Part shown: positions 1 to 8,143 of the stretch, piece by piece
Layout of the letters: each line of letters begins with the position of its first letter
How positions within the stretch are numbered: position 1 is the stretch's first letter
Source: Streptomyces sp. MJM8645
Lineage (GTDB): Bacteria; Actinomycetota; Actinomycetes; Streptomycetales; Streptomycetaceae
Direction of reading: 5' to 3'
DNA length: 64,000 bases
Assembly: GCF_001625365.1 (NCBI RefSeq)
Contig: NZ_LJJF01000001.1
Span: forward strand, 5,760,501-5,824,500
Notes under the pieces: model-generated
Told to the model about the DNA's origin: nothing
The model's input: only the letters and a program-made list of their open reading frames with translations
Database searches by the model: none
Program-made: the position numbers and the translations under genes

Positions 1-120
1 ATGGTTCTGCTGATCGCCCAGTCCACCGTCCAGTCGCACCGCATGGTCGCCTCCCTGCTGCCGGAGGCCGCCTGGCGGCGCGAACTGACCAGAGCACTGA
101 ACGGATACCTCGCGCCATGA
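1..120 (+). CDS. C-terminal end of a probable TetR-family regulator (partial)
   Basis: Frame 1 is open from the window edge to a TGA at 118-120 and encodes at least 39 residues, ending in RALNGYLAP. A Leu/Ala-rich amphipathic end closing on LxGYLAP is common at the end of TetR/AcrR C-terminal domains, but the DNA-binding part lies outside the window, so the family call is an inference. Its stop codon overlaps the glpD start by 4 bp (ATGA at 117-120), so the two are probably translationally coupled and the regulator may control glpD. Confidence 0.5.
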   Translation: MVLLIAQSTVQSHRMVASLLPEAAWRRELTRALNGYLAP

Positions 121-1712
121 CCTCGACGCCCGCCGGATCCTCCGCCGCTCGCTCCGCCGCTCCTTACGCCGGCTCCAGCCGACTCGACGCCGGCCGGCGC
201 CGGGCGGAACTCGAAGCGCTGGGGGACCGCCCGCGGGTCGACCTGCTGGTGATCGGCGGCGGCGTCACCGGCGCCGGGGTGGCCCTGGACGCCGCCTCGC
301 GCGGGCTGCGCACGGTGCTGGTCGAGTCCCGCGACCTGGCGTTCGGCACCAGCCGCTGGAGCTCCAAGCTGGTGCACGGCGGCCTGCGCTACCTCGCCTC
401 CGGGCGGATCGGGGTGGCCCGGGAGAGCGCGATCGAGCGCGGCGTGCTGATGACCCGCACCGCCCCGCACCTGATCCGCGCGCTGCCCCAACTGGTGCCG
501 CTGCTTCCGGGGTTGCTGCGCCCCGGGCAGGCCTCGCTGATCCGGGTGGGCTTCCACGCCGGGGACGCGCTGCGGCTCAGTGCCGGGACGCCGGGCGCGC
601 TGCTGCCCCGGGTGCGCCGGATCGACGCCGCGCGGACGCGGCAGCTGGTGCCGGGCGTGCGGACCGCCGGACTGTCCGGCGCGCTGGTCGCGCACGACGG
701 CCAACTCGTGGACGACGCCCGGCTGGTGGTGGCGCTGGCGCGGACCGCGGCGCAGTACGGCGCCACCGTGCTGACCAGGGTGCGGGCGGAGTCCGTGACG
801 GGCGGCTGCGCCCGGCTCACCGACACCGTCACCGGGCAGTCGCTGACCGTCGAGGCCGGCGCGGTGGTCAACGCCACCGGCGTCTGGGCGGGCGAGGTGG
901 ACCCGTCGATCAGGCTGCGCCCCAGCCGGGGCACCCACCTCCTGGTGGACGCCGCCGCGCTCGGCCACCCGACCGCGGCGCTCACCGTGCCGGTGCCCGG
1001 TTCGACCAGCCGCTTCGTCTTCGCGCTGCCCCAGCAGCTCGGCCGGGTGGCGATCGGGCTGACCGACGAGGACGCGCCCGGTCCGATCCCGGACGAGCCG
1101 CAGCCCGCCGAGGGGGAGCTCGCCTTCCTGCTCGACACCGTCAACGCCGCCCTGAGCACCGCGCTGACCAGGGCGGACGTGCGCGGCGCGTACGCGGGGC
1201 TGCGGCCGCTGATCGACACCGGGGGCGGCAGCACCGCCGACATCTCCCGGGAGCACGCGGTGCTGGAGTCGCCGTCCGGGCTGGTCACGGTGGTCGGCGG
1301 CAAGCTCACCACCTACCGGCGGATGGCCGAGGACGCGGTGGACGCCGCCGTCCGGCTGCGCGGCCTGCCGGCCCGGGCCTGCTGGACGGCCCGCCTGCCG
1401 CTGGTCGGGGCCCCGACCCACCGGGACAGCCGTCCGCTCCCGGCGGGCGCCGTGCCCGGCTCGCTGCTCGCCCGCTACGGCGGATCGTCCCAGGAGGTGG
1501 TGGCCGCCGGGGAGTTGACGCCGATCGCGGAAGGCCTGGACGTGACGCGCGCCGAGGTCGCCTACGCCGTCACGCACGAGGGCGCGCTGGACGTCGCCGA
1601 CGTGCTCGACCGCCGGACCAGGATCGGTCTGGTCGCCGAGGACGCCGAGCGGGCCCGCAAGGCGATCGAGGAGATCGTGACGGAGGTCCGGGACGGCAGC
1701 CGGGAAGGCTAG
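117..1712 (+). CDS. glpD: Glycerol-3-phosphate dehydrogenase (FAD, GlpD type)
   Basis: 531-residue flavoprotein of the aerobic GlpD family, which oxidises sn-glycerol 3-phosphate to dihydroxyacetone phosphate and passes electrons to the quinone pool at the membrane. The FAD dinucleotide-binding motif VIGGGVTGAG lies near residue 43, followed by the family signature SSKLVHGGLRYL near residue 83. A second conserved block VVGGKLTTYRRMAEDA lies near residue 395 and the helical GlpD C-terminal domain (VAYAVTHEGALDVADVL) near 480-500. Length fits the family. Start chosen at ATG 117, overlapping the upstream regulator gene by 4 bp. No glpF or glpK is adjacent, which is unusual for a streptomycete glp operon, so this may be a second copy. 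Confidence 0.93.
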   Translation: MTSTPAGSSAARSAAPYAGSSRLDAGRRRAELEALGDRPRVDLLVIGGGVTGAGVALDAASRGLRTVLVESRDLAFGTSRWSSKLVHGGLRYLASGRIGVARESAIERGVLMTRTAPHLIRALPQLVPLLPGLLRPGQASLIRVGFHAGDALRLSAGTPGALLPRVRRIDAARTRQLVPGVRTAGLSGALVAHDGQLVDDARLVVALARTAAQYGATVLTRVRAESVTGGCARLTDTVTGQSLTVEAGAVVNATGVWAGEVDPSIRLRPSRGTHLLVDAAALGHPTAALTVPVPGSTSRFVFALPQQLGRVAIGLTDEDAPGPIPDEPQPAEGELAFLLDTVNAALSTALTRADVRGAYAGLRPLIDTGGGSTADISREHAVLESPSGLVTVVGGKLTTYRRMAEDAVDAAVRLRGLPARACWTARLPLVGAPTHRDSRPLPAGAVPGSLLARYGGSSQEVVAAGELTPIAEGLDVTRAEVAYAVTHEGALDVADVLDRRTRIGLVAEDAERARKAIEEIVTEVRDGSREG

Positions 1713-1754
1713 GGAAGGCTGGGGAAGGCTGGGGAGGGCTGGGGAAGGCTAGGG
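1702..1754. repeat. 10-bp tandem repeat across the glpD 3' end
   Basis: About five consecutive copies of a 10-bp unit close to GGGGAAGGCT run from 1702 to 1754. The array includes the glpD stop codon (TAG at 1710-1712) and reaches the stop of the convergent gene at 1749, so it fills the whole convergent junction. Confidence 0.85.
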
Positions 1755-2153
1755 GAACGGCACCAGGTCGGGTTCGACCCAGGTGGTGCGGGCCTGGTCG
1801 CTCGTGAGGGTCTCGGGGCGGTAGTGGCGGGCGAGCAGGTTCTTGTCGAGCAGCTCGGGGTGACGGGCGGCGAAGTCCTCGAAGTCGGTTGCGGCGTCGG
1901 CGTGGTGGGCCACCAGTTCCATCCAGGCCCGGGTCATGGTGACGTGGAACTTCTGCGGCGCCCCGGCCTTGGCGGCGGTGCGGCGGATGCCGTCGCCGAC
2001 CAGGTCGAGGGCGGTGGCGCTGCCGTGGCGGCGGACGGCGAGCCAGCTGAGCCGGACGTGCTGACGGTGGCCGAAGCGGTCTGCGCCGGCCATCACCTCG
2101 CGCAGCAACTCGCCGAAGGGGTCGGGGGTTTCGGGAGTTTCGGGGGAGTTCAT
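1749..2153 (-). CDS. Conserved protein of unknown function, coupled to MarR
   Basis: 134-residue soluble protein, start ATG at 2153, sharing 4 bp (ATGA) with the end of the upstream MarR gene, so the pair is almost certainly one operon with coupled translation. I recognise the pattern GHRQHVRLSWLAVRRHG followed by a Trp-rich C-terminal half (TRAWMELVAHH, HPELLDKNLLARHY) from small actinobacterial proteins that accompany MarR regulators, but know no function. No signal peptide or membrane segment. The N-terminus has a short PETPETPD run. The MarR context suggests a stress or drug-related role, but this is inference only. Confidence 0.8.
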   Translation of the reverse strand: MNSPETPETPDPFGELLREVMAGADRFGHRQHVRLSWLAVRRHGSATALDLVGDGIRRTAAKAGAPQKFHVTMTRAWMELVAHHADAATDFEDFAARHPELLDKNLLARHYRPETLTSDQARTTWVEPDLVPFP

Positions 2154-2587
2154 GAGGAGGCCTTCGTCAGGGCCCGGAGGGTGGCGTGGAAGCCGTCCAC
2201 CTGGGCGGGGGAGAGGTTGCCGAGTGCGCGGCGTTCGAGGTCGGCGACGGTCTGCCGGATGGTGTCGGCGGTGATTCGGCCGGTGGGGGTGAGCTCGATC
2301 AGTACCGAGCGGCGGTCCCCGGCGCGGGTGCCGCGGGTGATGTGGCCGCGGCGTTCCAGGCGGTCCAGGACGCCGGTCAGCGTGGTCGGCCGGGTGCCGA
2401 CGGCGGTGCCGAGCTCGGAGACCGTCCGGCCGCGCCCGTCGGCGAGGTTGGCGAGGGCGTTGATCTCGGAGGCGGTCAGGTCGAGGTCGACCAGCTCGGT
2501 GGCGAGCAGGTGGAGCGTGGCGTGGGTCGCGCGCTGGAGCGCGAGCAGTGCGGACTGCTCGCCGGACGCTTCGGTTTCGAACTTCAC
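2150..2587 (-). CDS. MarR-family transcriptional regulator
   Basis: 145-residue winged-helix regulator. The recognition region reads LANLADGRGRTVSELG then TTLTGVLDRLERRGHI, with the wing RGTRAGDRRSVLIELT, all typical of MarR. Start ATG 2587. A perfect 8-bp inverted repeat sits 8 bp upstream of the start, the expected place for an autoregulatory operator. It forms an operon with the overlapping unknown gene at 1749-2153, which is its most likely regulated partner. MarR proteins usually dimerise and release DNA on binding phenolic or oxidative ligands; the ligand here cannot be told from sequence. Confidence 0.92.
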   Translation of the reverse strand: MKFETEASGEQSALLALQRATHATLHLLATELVDLDLTASEINALANLADGRGRTVSELGTAVGTRPTTLTGVLDRLERRGHITRGTRAGDRRSVLIELTPTGRITADTIRQTVADLERRALGNLSPAQVDGFHATLRALTKASS

Positions 2588-2594
2588 GTTTTCG

Positions 2595-2616
2595 GATAGT
2601 ACGGTTTCGTACTATC
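2595..2616. promoter_or_regulatory. Probable MarR operator (perfect inverted repeat)
   Basis: Arms GATAGTAC (2595-2602) and GTACTATC (2609-2616) are perfect reverse complements separated by 6 bp. The site lies in the 5' leader/promoter of the MarR gene and is AT-rich against its surroundings. Confidence 0.65.
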
Positions 2617-2644
2617 GGCGGGCAAGTCGCCCGGGAGGCGGCGC

Positions 2645-2938
2645 TCAGCGCGCCGCGCGCTCCGGCATCGGGTGCTCGGCTCCCGCGACCTCCAGGACGC
2701 AGGAGTACGGGTGCTCGGCCGCGCCCGTGCGGTCCAGCCGTACCGAGAGCGGCAGCGGCGGCTCCTCGGCGAGTTGGGCGGCGAGCGTCAGCGGGTAGAC
2801 GCCGTGCCCGTGGACGCGGTGGAAGGCGCATTCCTTGCCGTCCACCAGCAGCTCGGTCTCGGTGATCCAGCCGGAGCGGACGTTGACGGTGACCGAGTGC
2901 CCGGCCTGGTCGAAGTGGAAGCTGTACCGCTGGCGCAT
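2645..2938 (-). CDS. Small conserved hypothetical protein
   Basis: 97-residue cytoplasmic protein, start ATG at 2938 chosen because a good ribosome binding site (GGGAGG) precedes it. The N-terminal half looks like a beta-rich fold (RYSFHFDQAGHSVTVNV, ITETELLVDGKE) and the protein contains a His-rich segment HRVHGHGVYPL. I do not recognise a named family. It stands alone, upstream of and divergent from terD, and could share the promoter region at 2939-3164. Confidence 0.7.
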   Translation of the reverse strand: MRQRYSFHFDQAGHSVTVNVRSGWITETELLVDGKECAFHRVHGHGVYPLTLAAQLAEEPPLPLSVRLDRTGAAEHPYSCVLEVAGAEHPMPERAAR

Positions 2939-3116
2939 GGGGAACCTCCCGCGCGGGGGCCGCCGGTCGGGGCGGACCAGGGGATCCACCGCCAGTCTAG
3001 GGTGGCCACCGGGCCTCGGCCCGGCGGGTGCGGCGGCCGGGGTGGCGGGTGGTTCCCGGTGGAGCCCCTGAGAAATTCCCGGGGTGGGGCCCGACCGCAG
3101 GTGGATTCCCGTGATC

Positions 3117-3132
3117 TCTACAGTGTTGTAGA
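3117..3132. promoter_or_regulatory. Palindrome upstream of terD, operator candidate
   Basis: TCTACAGTGTTGTAGA is a dyad with 6-bp perfect arms and a 4-bp centre, 33 bp before the terD start. The TACA/TGTA half sites resemble BlaI/MecI-type operators; no such regulator is encoded nearby. Confidence 0.4.
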
Positions 3133-3164
3133 TTCGTCCGCAGGGAGAGATCGAGGAGGGCATT

Positions 3165-3740
3165 GTGGGAGTTTCGCTGGCCAAGGGCGGCAACGTCTCG
3201 TTGAGCAAGGAGGCGCCCGGTCTGAGCGCCGTGATCGTGGGTCTCGGCTGGGACGTGCGCACCACCACTGGCGCCGACTACGACCTGGACGCCAGCGCGC
3301 TGCTCTGCAACGCGCTCGGCAAGGTGGTCTCGGACCAGCACTTCGTCTTCTTCAACAACCTGCGCAGCCCCGATGGTTCGGTCGAGCACAGCGGCGACAA
3401 CCTGACCGGTGGCGGCGACGGCGACGACGAGCAGATCAAGGTCGACCTGGCGCGGGTGCCAGCCGACGTGGCGAAGGTGGTCTTCCCGGTGTCGATCTAC
3501 GACGCCGACGCCCGGCTGCAGAGCTTCGGGCAGGTCCGCAACGCGTTCATCCGGGTGCTGAACCAGGCCAACGGCCAGGAGATCGCCCGTTACGACCTCA
3601 GCGAGGACGCGTCCACCGAGACCGCGATGGTCTTCGGCGAGCTGTACCGCAACGGCGCGGAGTGGAAGTTCCGCGCCATAGGGCAGGGTTACGCCTCCGG
3701 TCTGCGCGGCATCGCGACCGACTACGGCGTCAACGTCTGA
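3165..3740 (+). CDS. terD: TerD-family tellurium resistance/stress protein
   Basis: 191-residue TerD-domain protein starting at GTG 3165 behind a GAGGAG ribosome binding site. It opens with the family hallmark MGVSLAKGGNVSLSKEAPGL and carries the two acidic Ca2+-binding blocks DYDLDASALLCN and SGDNLTGGGDGDDE, then VFPVSIYDADAR. The fold is a cytoplasmic calcium-binding beta-sandwich linked to tellurite, phage or general membrane stress resistance; streptomycetes carry many paralogues. It stands alone rather than in a ter operon. A palindrome at 3117-3132 may regulate it. Confidence 0.93.
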   Translation: MGVSLAKGGNVSLSKEAPGLSAVIVGLGWDVRTTTGADYDLDASALLCNALGKVVSDQHFVFFNNLRSPDGSVEHSGDNLTGGGDGDDEQIKVDLARVPADVAKVVFPVSIYDADARLQSFGQVRNAFIRVLNQANGQEIARYDLSEDASTETAMVFGELYRNGAEWKFRAIGQGYASGLRGIATDYGVNV

Positions 3741-3809
3741 TCGCGGCAGGTGAATCGCAGCAGGTGATCTGACGGGGTTTCGGCGGCCACGGGCCTGTGC
3801 GGCCCACGC

Positions 3810-5069
3810 TCACTCGGGACGCCCGAGGGCGTGGCCGCCGAAACCCCCGCTGCCGGTGAGCTGGCCGTGCCACCAGGCGACCATCCCCGGCTCGTCCATG
3901 GTCGACCAGTCCGGTGCGGCGGCGACCTGCTCCCGGCCGAGCCGTCGGCCCAGTTCCACCAGCTCCCGCCCGACCACGCCCCGCTCCTGGTCGTACGCGG
4001 CCAGCACGGACGGCCAGGAGTCGCCGTGCGCGGCGGCGGCCCGCCCGGCCTGCTCGAAGGCGTGCGCGTCCTGCAAGGCCTTCACCGCGCCGCTGGTGTT
4101 GTGCGGGCGGACGACGGTGGCCGCGTCCCCGCCGAGGAGCAGCCGGCCGGCCGTGCGGCGCGGGGTCTCCAGGTCGTAGACGGGCTGGAGGAAGGTCCGC
4201 TCGCGCGGGGTGAGGGTGACCAGGGCGGCCCAGTACGGCGGCAGGTGCCGTTCGGCGAGCTGGCGCAGGTCGTCCAGCTGCCCGTCGGTGAGGGTGCCCG
4301 CCGGGATGCTGGTCGGGCCGTCGAGGCGCAGCCAGGCGGGAGTGGGCGCGTAGAAGACCCAGTTCACCTGGGTGCTGCCGGGGGTGAGCCCGGGGATGCG
4401 GTAGATCACGACCTGGCCGCCGGGGTAGCAGACGGTGGCGCACTCGTCCTCCGGCCAGGCCGCGGCGCCGCCGGGCAGCTCCGCCAGCAGTGCGGCGTCG
4501 TAGCTGCCGCGCCAGCACACGTACCCGGCGTATTCGGGCCGGGCCTGCGGGCAGACCGCCGCGCGGACCACCGAGCGGTAGCCGTCGGCGCCGATCACCA
4601 GGTCGTGCGGTTCGCGGGTGCCGTCGGGGCCGGCCGTCCAGGCGCCGTCCTGGTCGGTGCCGGCCGCGGTGACGGTGTGGCCTTGCCGGAACTCGATCCG
4701 GTCGGGGGTGCGTTCGCGCAGGGCCTGCCAGAGGACGGCCCAGTGGTGGGAGTGGAACGGCATCGGCTGGTTCCAGAGCACCCGCCCGCGCCCGTCCGGT
4801 CCGTCGCCGCCGCGGTCCTCGGCCGTCTCCCGGGTGACCCAGCGGCGGACGGTGAGGCGGTGGCGGCGGACGCCGTCGTGGAGGTGGCCGGCGCGGACCA
4901 GTTCGTCGAAGCGGTCGTCGTTGATGCAGATCCCGACGCCGCGGTCCTCCAGCTGGCCCTCGCTGCGTTCCAGGACCACGATCCGGTCCGCTCCCAGCCG
5001 GGCGGCGGCCCCGGCGAAGGCGCTTCCGGCGATGCTGCCGCCGATCACGGCTATCGAGCTATCCCGCAT
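3810..5069 (-). CDS. FAD-dependent aromatic-type monooxygenase
   Basis: 419-residue flavoprotein hydroxylase of the PHBH/UbiH type. The Rossmann motif AVIGGSIAGSAFAG is at the N-terminus, the DG motif IGADGYRSVVRAAV near residue 170, and the second FAD motif LLLGGDAATVVRPHNTSG near residue 315. Start moved to ATG 5069 because GAGAGGA lies 6 bp upstream; an in-frame start 24 bp earlier lacks one. No membrane segment. The gene is divergent from the dienoyl-CoA reductase at 5254, and the shared intergenic region holds two inverted repeats, so the pair may be one regulated catabolic or detoxification unit. Substrate unknown. Confidence 0.88.
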   Translation of the reverse strand: MRDSSIAVIGGSIAGSAFAGAAARLGADRIVVLERSEGQLEDRGVGICINDDRFDELVRAGHLHDGVRRHRLTVRRWVTRETAEDRGGDGPDGRGRVLWNQPMPFHSHHWAVLWQALRERTPDRIEFRQGHTVTAAGTDQDGAWTAGPDGTREPHDLVIGADGYRSVVRAAVCPQARPEYAGYVCWRGSYDAALLAELPGGAAAWPEDECATVCYPGGQVVIYRIPGLTPGSTQVNWVFYAPTPAWLRLDGPTSIPAGTLTDGQLDDLRQLAERHLPPYWAALVTLTPRERTFLQPVYDLETPRRTAGRLLLGGDAATVVRPHNTSGAVKALQDAHAFEQAGRAAAAHGDSWPSVLAAYDQERGVVGRELVELGRRLGREQVAAAPDWSTMDEPGMVAWWHGQLTGSGGFGGHALGRPE

Positions 5070-5111
5070 GGCGGTCCTCTCCCAGCTGCCCACACTACCG
5101 ATCTGACAATA

Positions 5112-5128
5112 CGCGGATCATGTCCGCG
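5112..5128. promoter_or_regulatory. Inverted repeat in divergent promoter region
   Basis: CGCGGA (5112-5117) and TCCGCG (5123-5128) form perfect 6-bp arms around a 5-bp centre, about 40 bp upstream of the monooxygenase start. Confidence 0.4.
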
Positions 5129-5177
5129 AGTTGGTGGGAACCGGCAGAGCGCGGGGCCCCGGCCCGCGACCCCGTTA

Positions 5178-5191
5178 TGCAACTAGTTGCA
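5178..5191. promoter_or_regulatory. Perfect 14-bp palindrome, probable repressor operator
   Basis: TGCAACTAGTTGCA is a perfect palindrome 63 bp upstream of the fadH-like start. Palindromes of this GCAAC...GTTGC type are typical MarR/TetR operators. No regulator adjoins directly; the nearest is the PadR gene at 7385. Confidence 0.5.
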
Positions 5192-5253
5192 CATCGAGCC
5201 ACCGTCCCCTACCCTGCGGTAACAACGACCCCCGCCGCCCCCAGGAGACGTCG

Positions 5254-7308
5254 ATGAGCGCGTCGATGAGCACCACCCCCGGCAGCAGCCGCTACCCGCA
5301 CCTGCTCAGCCCGCTCGACCTCGGCTTCACCACCCTGCCCAACCGCGTCGTCATGGGCTCCATGCACGTCGGCCTGGAGGAGGCCCCCGACGGCTACCGG
5401 CGGATGGCCGCCTTCTACGCCGAACGGGCCCGCGGCGGCGTCGGCCTCATCGTCACCGGCGGCATCGCCCCCAACGAGGCCGGGCGCCCCTGGGAGGGCG
5501 GCGCGATGCTCACCACCGAGGCCGAAGCCGACCGCCACCGCGTCGTCACCGACGCCGTGCACGCCGCCGGCGGGAAGATCGCCCTGCAGATCCTGCACTT
5601 CGGCCGCTACGCCTACCACCGCGACCTGGTCGCCCCCAGCGCGCTCCAGGCCCCGATCAGCCCCTTCGTCCCGCACGAGCTCACCGCCGCACAGGTCGAG
5701 CAGACCATCGAGGACTTCGTCCGCTGCGCCGAACTCGCCCGCCGCGCCGGGTACGACGGCGTCGAGGTCATGGGCTCCGAGGGCTACCTGATCAACGAGT
5801 TCGTCGTCGCCGCCACCAACCGGCGCGAGGACGAGTGGGGCGGCCCGTACGAGCGCCGGATGCGCTTCCCGGTGGAGATCGTCCGCCGCGTCCGCGAGCG
5901 GATCGGCGAGGACTTCATCATCGTCTACCGCCTCTCCATGCTCGACCTGGTACCCGGCGGCTCCACCCTCGACGAGGTCGTCCGCCTCGCCCAGGCCGTC
6001 GAGGCCGCCGGGGCGACCATCATCAACACCGGCATCGGCTGGCACGAGGCCCGCATCCCCACCATCGCCATCTCCGTGCCGCGTGGCGCCTTCGCCTGGG
6101 CGACCAGGAAGGTGATGGGCACGGTCAACATCCCGCTGGTCACCACCAACCGCATCAACACCCCGGAAATCGCCGAGCAGTTGCTCGCCGACGGCTGCGC
6201 CGACCTGGTCTCGCTGGCCCGCCCGCTGCTCGCCGACGCCGACTTCGTCGCCAAGGCGGAAGACGGCCGCGCCGACGCCATCAACACCTGCATCGGCTGC
6301 AACCAGGCCTGCCTCGACCACACCTTCAGCGGCCTGATCACCTCCTGCCTGGTCAACCCGCGCGCCTGCCACGAGACCGAACTCGTGCTCGCGCCCACCA
6401 GGTTGCGCAAGCGCATCGGCGTCGTCGGAGCCGGACCGGCCGGGCTCGCCTTCGCCGTCTCCGCCGCCGAACGCGGCCACGACGTCACCCTGTTCGACTC
6501 CGCCGCGGCGATCGGCGGGCAGCTGAACACCGCCCGACTCGTCCCCGGCAAGGAGGAGTTCGACGAGACGCTGCGCTACTACCGCACCCGGCTCGCCGAG
6601 TTGGCCGTCACCCAGCGCCTCGGCACCACCGCCACCGCCGACCAGCTCGCCGCCGAGAACTTCGACGAACTCGTCCTCGCCACCGGCGTCACCCCGCGAA
6701 CCCCCGCCGACCTCCCAGGAGTTGACCACCCCAGCGTGCTCGGCTACCTCGACGTCCTGCGCGGCGGCGCCCCCGTCGGCGAGCGGGTCGCCATCCTCGG
6801 CGCGGGCGGCATCGGCTTCGACGTGGCCGGCTTCCTCACCGACCCGGGCGACGCGGCCAGCCTCGACCCGGCCGTGTTCCAGGCCAAGTGGGGCATCGAC
6901 CCGGAGTACCGCGAGCGCGGCGGACTGCGCCGCCCCGAGCGGCCCGCACCGCCGCGCGCCGTCCACCTGCTCCAGCGCAAGACCAGCAAGGTCGGGGCCG
7001 GGCTCGGCAAGACCACCGGCTGGATCCACCGCACCGAGCTCCGACACCGCGGCGTCACCATGGTCGCCGGCGCGACGTACGACCTGATCGACGACGCCGG
7101 CCTGCACTTCACCGTCGACGGCGAGCGCCAACTGCTGCCCGTGGACACCGTGGTGCTCTGCACCGGCCAGGAGCCGCGCCGAGACCTGTACGAGGCGCTG
7201 CGCGAGCGCGGCCTGGAGGCCCACCTGATCGGCGGCGCCGACGTCGCCGCCGAACTCGACGCCAAGCGGGCCATCAAGCAGGGCACCGAACTGGCCGCCG
7301 CGATCTGA
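5254..7308 (+). CDS. fadH: NADPH-dependent 2,4-dienoyl-CoA reductase (FadH-like)
   Basis: 684-residue enzyme of the FadH/old yellow enzyme family, close to the usual length of about 670. Residues 1-370 form the FMN TIM barrel (LPNRVVMGSMHVGLEE, GYDGVEVMGSEGYLINEF). A 4Fe-4S site follows at about residue 346 (CIGCNQAC, then further Cys in SCLVNPRAC). The second half is an FAD/NAD(P)H module with GVVGAGPAGLAFA (about 387) and VAILGAGGIGFDVAG (about 513). The reaction removes double bonds of unsaturated fatty acyl-CoA during beta-oxidation, though such enzymes also reduce other enoyl compounds. Start chosen at ATG 5254 after CCAGGAG; a second ATG lies 15 bp downstream. Confidence 0.92.
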   Translation: MSASMSTTPGSSRYPHLLSPLDLGFTTLPNRVVMGSMHVGLEEAPDGYRRMAAFYAERARGGVGLIVTGGIAPNEAGRPWEGGAMLTTEAEADRHRVVTDAVHAAGGKIALQILHFGRYAYHRDLVAPSALQAPISPFVPHELTAAQVEQTIEDFVRCAELARRAGYDGVEVMGSEGYLINEFVVAATNRREDEWGGPYERRMRFPVEIVRRVRERIGEDFIIVYRLSMLDLVPGGSTLDEVVRLAQAVEAAGATIINTGIGWHEARIPTIAISVPRGAFAWATRKVMGTVNIPLVTTNRINTPEIAEQLLADGCADLVSLARPLLADADFVAKAEDGRADAINTCIGCNQACLDHTFSGLITSCLVNPRACHETELVLAPTRLRKRIGVVGAGPAGLAFAVSAAERGHDVTLFDSAAAIGGQLNTARLVPGKEEFDETLRYYRTRLAELAVTQRLGTTATADQLAAENFDELVLATGVTPRTPADLPGVDHPSVLGYLDVLRGGAPVGERVAILGAGGIGFDVAGFLTDPGDAASLDPAVFQAKWGIDPEYRERGGLRRPERPAPPRAVHLLQRKTSKVGAGLGKTTGWIHRTELRHRGVTMVAGATYDLIDDAGLHFTVDGERQLLPVDTVVLCTGQEPRRDLYEALRERGLEAHLIGGADVAAELDAKRAIKQGTELAAAI

Positions 7309-7384
7309 CCCTTCCTTTCGCGCTGGGTCCTGTTCGGCCGGACAGGACCTGGGCACGCCTTGGGCACGCCCTAGGATCGACGGC

Positions 7385-8053
7385 ATGTCGCTGCCGCACG
7401 CCATCCTCACCGCCCTGCTGGAGAAACCGTCCTCGGGGCTGGAGCTGACCCGGCGCTTCGACAAGTCGATCGGCTTCTTCTGGCCCGCCACCCACCAGCA
7501 GATCTACCGCGAACTGGGCCGGCTGGAGGCCTCCGGACAGATCCGGGCCCTCCGGCCGTCCGGCCCCGTCCGCGGACAGAAGAAGGAGTACGAGGTCCTG
7601 CCCGAGGGCCGCGCCGAACTCGCCCGCTGGACGGCCGAGGGCGCCGCGCCGCGCGCCGTCCGCGAACCGCTGCTGCTACGGCTGCGCGCCGCCGCGGTGG
7701 TCGGTACGGACGGCCTGGCGGCCGAGGTGCGGCGGCACCTGGCGTTGCATCGCGCGCAGTTGGACGACTACCGGGAGATCGAGCGGCACGACTTCCCGGC
7801 CGAGACGACGGCCGGGGAGAACCGCCTCCAGCACGCCGTGCTGCGGGCGGGCATCGGGCTGGAGGCCTTCTGGGTGCAGTGGCTCGCCGAAACCCTCGAA
7901 ACCCTCGAAGCGCTCGAAACCCCCGAAACCCCCGAAGCGCTCGAAACCCCCGAAACCCCCGAAGCGCTCGAAACCCCCGAAACCCCCGAAGCGCTCGAAA
8001 CCCCCGGACCGCTTCCGCCGGACCAGCCGGACCAGCCGGACCAGGGGGCCTGA
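7385..8053 (+). CDS. PadR-family regulator with repetitive C-terminal tail
   Basis: 222-residue regulator. Residues 1-85 are a PadR winged helix (LPHAILTALLEKPSSGLEL, HQQIYRELGRLEASGQI), followed by the helical Vir-type C-terminal domain to about residue 170. The last 50 residues are low complexity: an ETPETPEAL unit is repeated three times after a looser ETLETLEAL run, then PDQPDQPDQ. Ordinary PadR proteins end before this tail, so the extension arises from a DNA tandem repeat at 7888-8006. Lies 76 bp after fadH and may regulate it, as PadR genes often adjoin their targets. Confidence 0.9.
   Translation: MSLPHAILTALLEKPSSGLELTRRFDKSIGFFWPATHQQIYRELGRLEASGQIRALRPSGPVRGQKKEYEVLPEGRAELARWTAEGAAPRAVREPLLLRLRAAAVVGTDGLAAEVRRHLALHRAQLDDYREIERHDFPAETTAGENRLQHAVLRAGIGLEAFWVQWLAETLETLEALETPETPEALETPETPEALETPETPEALETPGPLPPDQPDQPDQGA
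7888..8006. repeat. Coding tandem repeat in PadR gene
   Basis: A 27-bp unit built from CGAAACCCC steps and ending GAAGCGCT recurs about three times exactly, preceded by degenerate 9-bp copies; all copies keep the reading frame (9 residues per unit). Confidence 0.85.
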
Positions 8054-8143
8054 CCTGCGGTGATCCGCGCCCGCGAGCCCCGTATCAGGCCCGGTGGGAC
8101 ACTGGTGCCTGTCCCTGCCCGCACTCTCGACCGGGGGGCCCGC

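Noticed and set aside
5209..7491. Minus-strand frame opposite fadH
   Set aside because: Gly/Ala/Val/Asp-biased shadow frame; the plus strand encodes a complete enzyme with iron-sulphur and FAD motifs.
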